Source: Solicoccozyma terricola (Eukaryota; Basidiomycota; Tremellomycetes; Filobasidiales; Piskurozymaceae). Taken from it: a stretch of 64,000 nucleotides of DNA. Location of the stretch: assembly GCA_001600875.1 (NCBI GenBank), contig BCLD01000014.1:339475-403474 (forward strand), in the 5' to 3' direction. Below the pieces are notes generated by a model. It made no database searches, was not told the origin of the DNA, and saw nothing but the letters and a program-made list of their open reading frames with translations. Both the position numbers and the translations under genes were made by a program. This document shows, piece after piece, positions 59,334-64,000 of this stretch (within the stretch, counting starts at the first letter, position 1; every line of letters starts with the position of its first letter).

Positions 59334-59876
59334 AAGACGACTTGAGCTTGAGGATAACCATCGTCGCTGGGGGAGCGAAGGATGGTTGTTCAGGATACGC
59401 TATAGTGCATCATCTTTTTTCATTGTGGTTGCTTTCATACGTATTTTCCCAATATTTGGTTTTCAGACGATGTATTTACTTGTCAGGAGATTAGAGAAGG
59501 GGGATTGGGTACGAGGCGGAGATGGCTATGGATATCTTTTGCTATTCCACTTGCAGAGCAGAGCATGTTTCGACTCTCGTCCTTTCTCCTTGTCCTTGCC
59601 CCTTGAAGAATTGGGAGAAATCTGGTTCACCGATATTCTTCTTGCACGTGAAACAATCCCGACGCGGAACATGTCAACAAACATGATGCTGAGAGAAGGT
59701 TAGCGGGGTTGATGTTGAACTAAATCCACCGTCGCTCAGTCGCAAGCATCATCCTACCTGACATACGGTTCCATCACACAGTGGATGGTCGTCGCCTGAG
59801 CTAGTTAGACCCGCCAACAAGGCGTCATCATCTTCCCAACGATCCGCTCGGACAAAGCAATCCAACTCCGCTCACC
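59334..59876. other. Intergenic region
   Basis: 543 bp between two plus-strand genes. A CACGTG core lies at 59645-59650. Open frames running out of RPL18 in other phases are shadows. No other gene is seen. Confidence 0.5.
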
Positions 59877-62800
59877 ATGGCCGGCCTCGCTGGAGTCATG
59901 AACTCGCCAATGCCAGGCGAGCAGACCATGATCAGACATCAACGAACGGTACACGATGTCACCCTCGGCTCAATGGCGTCGGGGTTTGACGCCGAAGAGG
60001 AGGACGAACCTGATTATCGACCGGAGGCGAAGCAGCAGGATCGGGTGTTGAGGGAATTATCGAGTCGTAAGTTTTAGTCTGGTACTGTCATTGGGACGAT
60101 TACAAGGATACTCAGCTCGACCCGCCTTAGAACCCATAGTCTCCACTCGCCAAACTCCCGACACCAACGACACTGGCAAACACCTCGCTCCACCCTCATC
60201 CTCATCTCGACCTTCCTCCCGTTCCGCTAATGCCGCAGCAGCCAGAGACCGCGAGGCTGCGCGACTCCGACAGCTCGGACGTGAGCTAGGAGCTGACAAC
60301 AGCTTGAACGACGGCGCCGATCGATCATCTCAAGCCGTTCCAGGTCCCAAGACTTATATTCAGATCGGCGACGCATCGGCCGAAGTCGACGACTCCGAAA
60401 ACCAATTGACCAAGTCGGTGGTGGATATCAGTGGCGTCAGTCCTGGCTGGGGAGGAAAGGAGGGTGATGCATATGTAAATGCGAGACCGAGCTCGTCAAC
60501 TGGTCGTAGGAAAACAGAGGGAGGTAACGGAATACCGGATTTGCAAGAGCAAGGGCTGAAGAAGCAGATGGAGGTGAATAGCAAAGTTCGATGTCCTTGA
60601 CAGCTTATAAGCTAAATATTGCGCGCTGTGCAAACCTACAGGACTTTGAGAAGATTCGTGCAGAGAACTTTGAATTTCGTCTCATTCTCGACCAACTACG
60701 CAATCAAATGGACAACCTGGGAGATGCCAACACCAATCATGTTCTTCACGAAAACATGGAGCTGAAAGCCAACAAAGCACGTCTGACTCAGGATCTCAAA
60801 CGACATGCCAAGCTCGCGAAACAGGCGGAGAGTGCTCTGGCCGCAGTCATCGCGGAGAGGGACACAGCAGAACAGCGAGCAAGAGAAATGGCAAAGATGG
60901 TGAAGGAACAAGGAGGTGGAAGAGCTGGTGATGTCGACGGTCTGAAGGAGCGAATAGAGGAGTTGGAGAGACTGTTGGTAGAGGCAGAGGAAGACGCCGA
61001 TAATTTGAGGAGAGAGATGGAGGAAGGGGATGCCGAGGAAGTGCAGAGGTTGAAGGTGAGTCCTGGGCCAACATGGCCTCGTGCCCTTTTCGCTAATGGT
61101 CGTTTCCACAGGATGCACTCGACGACGCTGAAAAATCCGAGCAACATTGGAAAGCTGCTGCCGAAGAACGCGAGGAACAACTCGATGACCTTCGGCAAGA
61201 TTTGTTTTCAGCGGCCGATGCACGAGACCGTGCAGAGGAAGCACTCGCTAGTGGGGGTTCGGCAAAAGACCAGGAGGAGAGAGAACGGGAGCTGAGGAAG
61301 TTGAGGGAACGCCTTGAACAGCACAAAGCTGTGAGCCTAGCAGAGATGAACTCGGCTTCTTGTTCTGACTTCTAGGCGTCTATTCCTCAGGATAACGATT
61401 CTTTGCATAACGAGCTAGAAGTTACACGAACTCGTCTGGCAACGCGAGATGACGAACGCAAGGAGCATCTTCAGAAGATTCAGCACCTTTCGGAAGAACT
61501 GGATTCGCTGTCTGATGAGCATGCCAGAGCTAAAAGAGCCGGTAGTCGCGCACTGGATGCAGATCAGATGCAAGCTGTGAGTCTGTTCCAGCTGATAGCA
61601 TGCTCTCGACATCCATTGAATATTGACATCCCGTCCTTTACTAGGAGCGAGATCATGCTGAAGCGCAACTTGAGTTGAGCAATCAAGAGTGCGAGGAGCT
61701 TCGTGCAACAGTGGAGGATTTACAATCCCGATTAGCTGACCACGAACAGGATCTCGACCGAGTCGCGGACGAGTGGCAAGCCGAGGTCACCTCCAGGGAT
61801 GAACGCCTTGAAGATGCCCTTGCACGTCTTCAAACAGCTGAGAAAGAGCTGGCTGAGAAGGACACTGATCTAATAGGGACCAACAAGGATCTAAAGGCCG
61901 TAAGTTGCTTCGTCTCCGCGGTGTTTCGCTCATCTGACCCGGCGCTTTTTGAGACCCTGCAGACGAGCGACCAAATATGGGAACTCGATCAAATCAATGA
62001 CCAATTGAAGGTTGACAAGCAGAAACTCGTGGGCGAATTAGTCCGTGCTGACGATCAGCTGGCAGAGGCGGAGCAGATTGAGAAGCAACTCAAGACCGTA
62101 AGATTCCGAAGGTCCATGCAAGACTGATCACTGGCTGATGAGACAACACAGGCCGTCTCGGAGCTCGAAGCGGACTGCGAACACTTACAGGGCCTCGCAA
62201 AGCAACGCGAGGACGAGCGAGACCATCTACGAAATAAGGTAGACGAGCTTTCTCAACAGCTTTCGGACCTCGAAGCGAGGCACCGACAAGATAATGAAGC
62301 AAGACGACAGGCCCAGGAGGATCGTGACGATTTCGAATCCGAACTCAGAAGAGCGCGTTCAGCGAAGAACGAGACAGAGACTTTTCTTAGAGACTTCGAA
62401 CGTGACATTGAGAAGTGGAAGAGGCAGGTTCATGAAAAGGAGGAAGTGAGTTGAGACACCACTACGTACGAGCGACCTTTGCCCTAATTCACCTACGTTT
62501 CAAAAGGCCAACATTCGCCTCTCCAGTGACGTCGAATCCGCGCGCAAGCGACTCACTCAGCGGGATATGGACGTACAAGAGCTGCAGTCTGCATTGCGAT
62601 CGCTCGAGGATGATCGTCGCAAAATCGGCGATGAACACACTAGCGATCGATTCGGATTGGAGCTCGAGATTGAGCGCGTCAAGCGTGATTTGGCCAGGAG
62701 CGATGAGGAGGCGATCGAGGCCGCTGAAAGTTTGCGTCGACTTGAAAACTTGTTGGGCGAACGCGATGCTGAGATTGCTTCATTGGTGAGAGTGAACTTC

Positions 62801-64000
62801 CTTCCGACCAGAACCTTGCATTAACGACCACCCTCCAGCATATCGACATCCGCGAACTTGAGGAGAAAATCACATCAGAACGTCAAGAACGACTGTCCTT
62901 GTCGGATCGTCTTGCAGTGGCTCAGAAGGTGCGCGTGAATAGCATCTTCCATCAGCGATGTTCGATGTTCTCACAGCTCCTCCTTTGACAGGCCCTCAAA
63001 CGCTCAGAGACAGAGGCAGACGACCTTCGGGACAGGCTGTCAGATCTCGAACGTCGTCTCGCTCAGGACCAGCGTGCATTGTCATCATCTCAGAAGAATG
63101 TGGACACCTCCAAGAGGGAAGCACTGGAGCTACTTGCGGCAATCTACCTCCGTGTCGCGAAAATGACCGGCTCCGATGTGGGTGCCATTGATCGCTTCAT
63201 GCACGATAAATCACTGACTCCATTCTGTTTCTCCAGGAAATTGATACCCCGGCCACACCATCTGCAATGAAGGAGAAGCTCATGCCACGTCTGCGTTTGC
63301 TTTCACAAGCTCAAAGCGACTTCGAGCGCAAGTTGAAAACTGTGGAGTCGGCTCTCGAGCAGAAGTTCTCGTATGCACAATTCTCGCTTCTGATTTCCTG
63401 AACCATAATTTGACACTTCTATCTCTCCCGCAGCGATCTCCAACACGAGCTTGATGCCAAAAAGCGACTGCTGGACAATGTCGAGAACTCGATGAGCAAG
63501 ATGATGAATACAAAGCTGGCGTGGAAGACCAAGCTTGCTATGAAGGAGGACGAGTTGGCAGATGCAAAGGTGGAAAAGCATTCCTACCGACTACATGATG
63601 GCCCTGCTGACTCTACGTATCTCCTCTCAGGGCCGCCAAAGAGACCTTCAGAGTCAATTATCGTCTCTCCGCGCAACGTCATCCGCTGATGGCTCTTCCG
63701 AGCTCAGATCCGTCACTGCTCGGGCCATGTCAGCAGAGAAGCGGGTCAACGCTTTATCCAACCAGCTTGCCTCGTTGCAGGCTCAAGTAGCTGAACAGGA
63801 GGGCAAGCACGCGGACGCGACATCTAAGTGGGAAGCACGGGTTGCCGAGTTCGAAAAGCGACTGAAGGCAGCGAACGAGAAGGTCAAGGCGGAGAAGCAG
63901 GGTGGGAAGGAGAGGGCGCTGCAGTTAGAGATGACAGTTAAGTGAGTAAACGCGACGGCTTTGCTTGATCGCCGTCATGCTTATCAATATCATCGGCTCT
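59877..64000 (+). CDS. Long coiled-coil protein with CM1-like motif (partial, 3' end outside)
   Basis: Likely a gamma-tubulin-complex anchor of the Mto1/Pcp1/centrosomin type. The start is ATG 59877 (MAGLAGVMNSPMPGEQTM), with exons 59877-60066, 60116-60573, 60642-61054 and many more. After about 200 disordered residues comes IPDLQEQGLKKQME joined by splicing to DFEKIRAENFEFRLILDQL (about residues 200-235). It parallels the CM1 (Cnn_1N) pattern: LKEQ, then a K-ENF-LKL core. From there to the window end the protein is almost pure coiled coil rich in Glu, Arg, Leu and Ala (AEERDTAEQRAREMA-type heptads). The C-terminus, where a PACT-like or membrane-targeting segment might sit, is missing. The CM1 call is by eye. 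Confidence 0.7.

Noticed and set aside
1..64000. A new multi-gene system such as a biosynthetic cluster, defence island, mating-type locus or mobile element
   Set aside because: Neighbouring genes have unrelated housekeeping roles, and there are no transposase, polymerase, NRPS/PKS, homeodomain or pheromone genes and no terminal repeats.

Overview
This is an ordinary, gene-dense stretch of a nuclear fungal chromosome. Short introns (mostly 50-100 nt, donors GTGAGT/GTAAGT, acceptors YAG, CTRAC-like branch points) interrupt nearly every gene, intergenic gaps are 0.1-0.9 kb, and the proteins are basidiomycete in character. I infer a tremellomycete yeast (Cryptococcus/Kwoniella/Tremella neighbourhood); the window alone cannot give a species. 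No transposon, CRISPR array, rRNA or tRNA gene was found. Two N bases sit inside G/C homopolymers, so this is an assembly with soft spots.

Layout. 0-20 kb: 3' end of SMC6; SEC61 gamma (SSS1); SmB; a two-TM Ser/Thr-rich protein; a TMEM198/DUF4203 membrane protein; an F-box/LRR protein; two single-pass membrane proteins with PPxY motifs; a Utp8/NOL11-like protein; an Atos-family protein. 20-35 kb: a 17-exon Dnf-type P4-ATPase; RPS13; a tandem-domain GFA/CENP-V protein; two neighbouring GT32 glycosyltransferases. 34-49 kb: CBP4 and COX6, divergent respiratory-chain genes; DBP8 and VPS51, divergent; an Nvj2/TEX2-type lipid-transfer protein; mitochondrial aconitase; an EVE-domain protein. 49-64 kb: RFA1 (RPA70); an unrecognised gene; an Apd1/Aim32-type Fe-S protein; a membrane-anchored pepsin-like protein lacking its first catalytic Asp; RPL18; and the 5' part of a long coiled-coil protein with a CM1-like motif, cut by the window end.

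The genes are mostly unrelated housekeeping functions (DNA replication and repair, splicing, ribosome biogenesis, secretion and lipid asymmetry, respiration). Exon models were built by hand by joining splice sites so that frame and family motifs stay intact; most summed to whole codons. Internal splice positions may be off by one base.

I do not see a credible new multi-gene system. What stands out is splicing at its size limits: a 2-nt microexon that is the only GT-AG solution I found in the P4-ATPase, a probable 4-nt microexon in SmB, a 90-residue CBP4 built from six exons, and a 27-nt intron-like segment in a GT32 gene. Also notable are the D-to-S change in the pepsin-like protein and three membrane proteins carrying Nedd4/Rsp5-type PPxY motifs.
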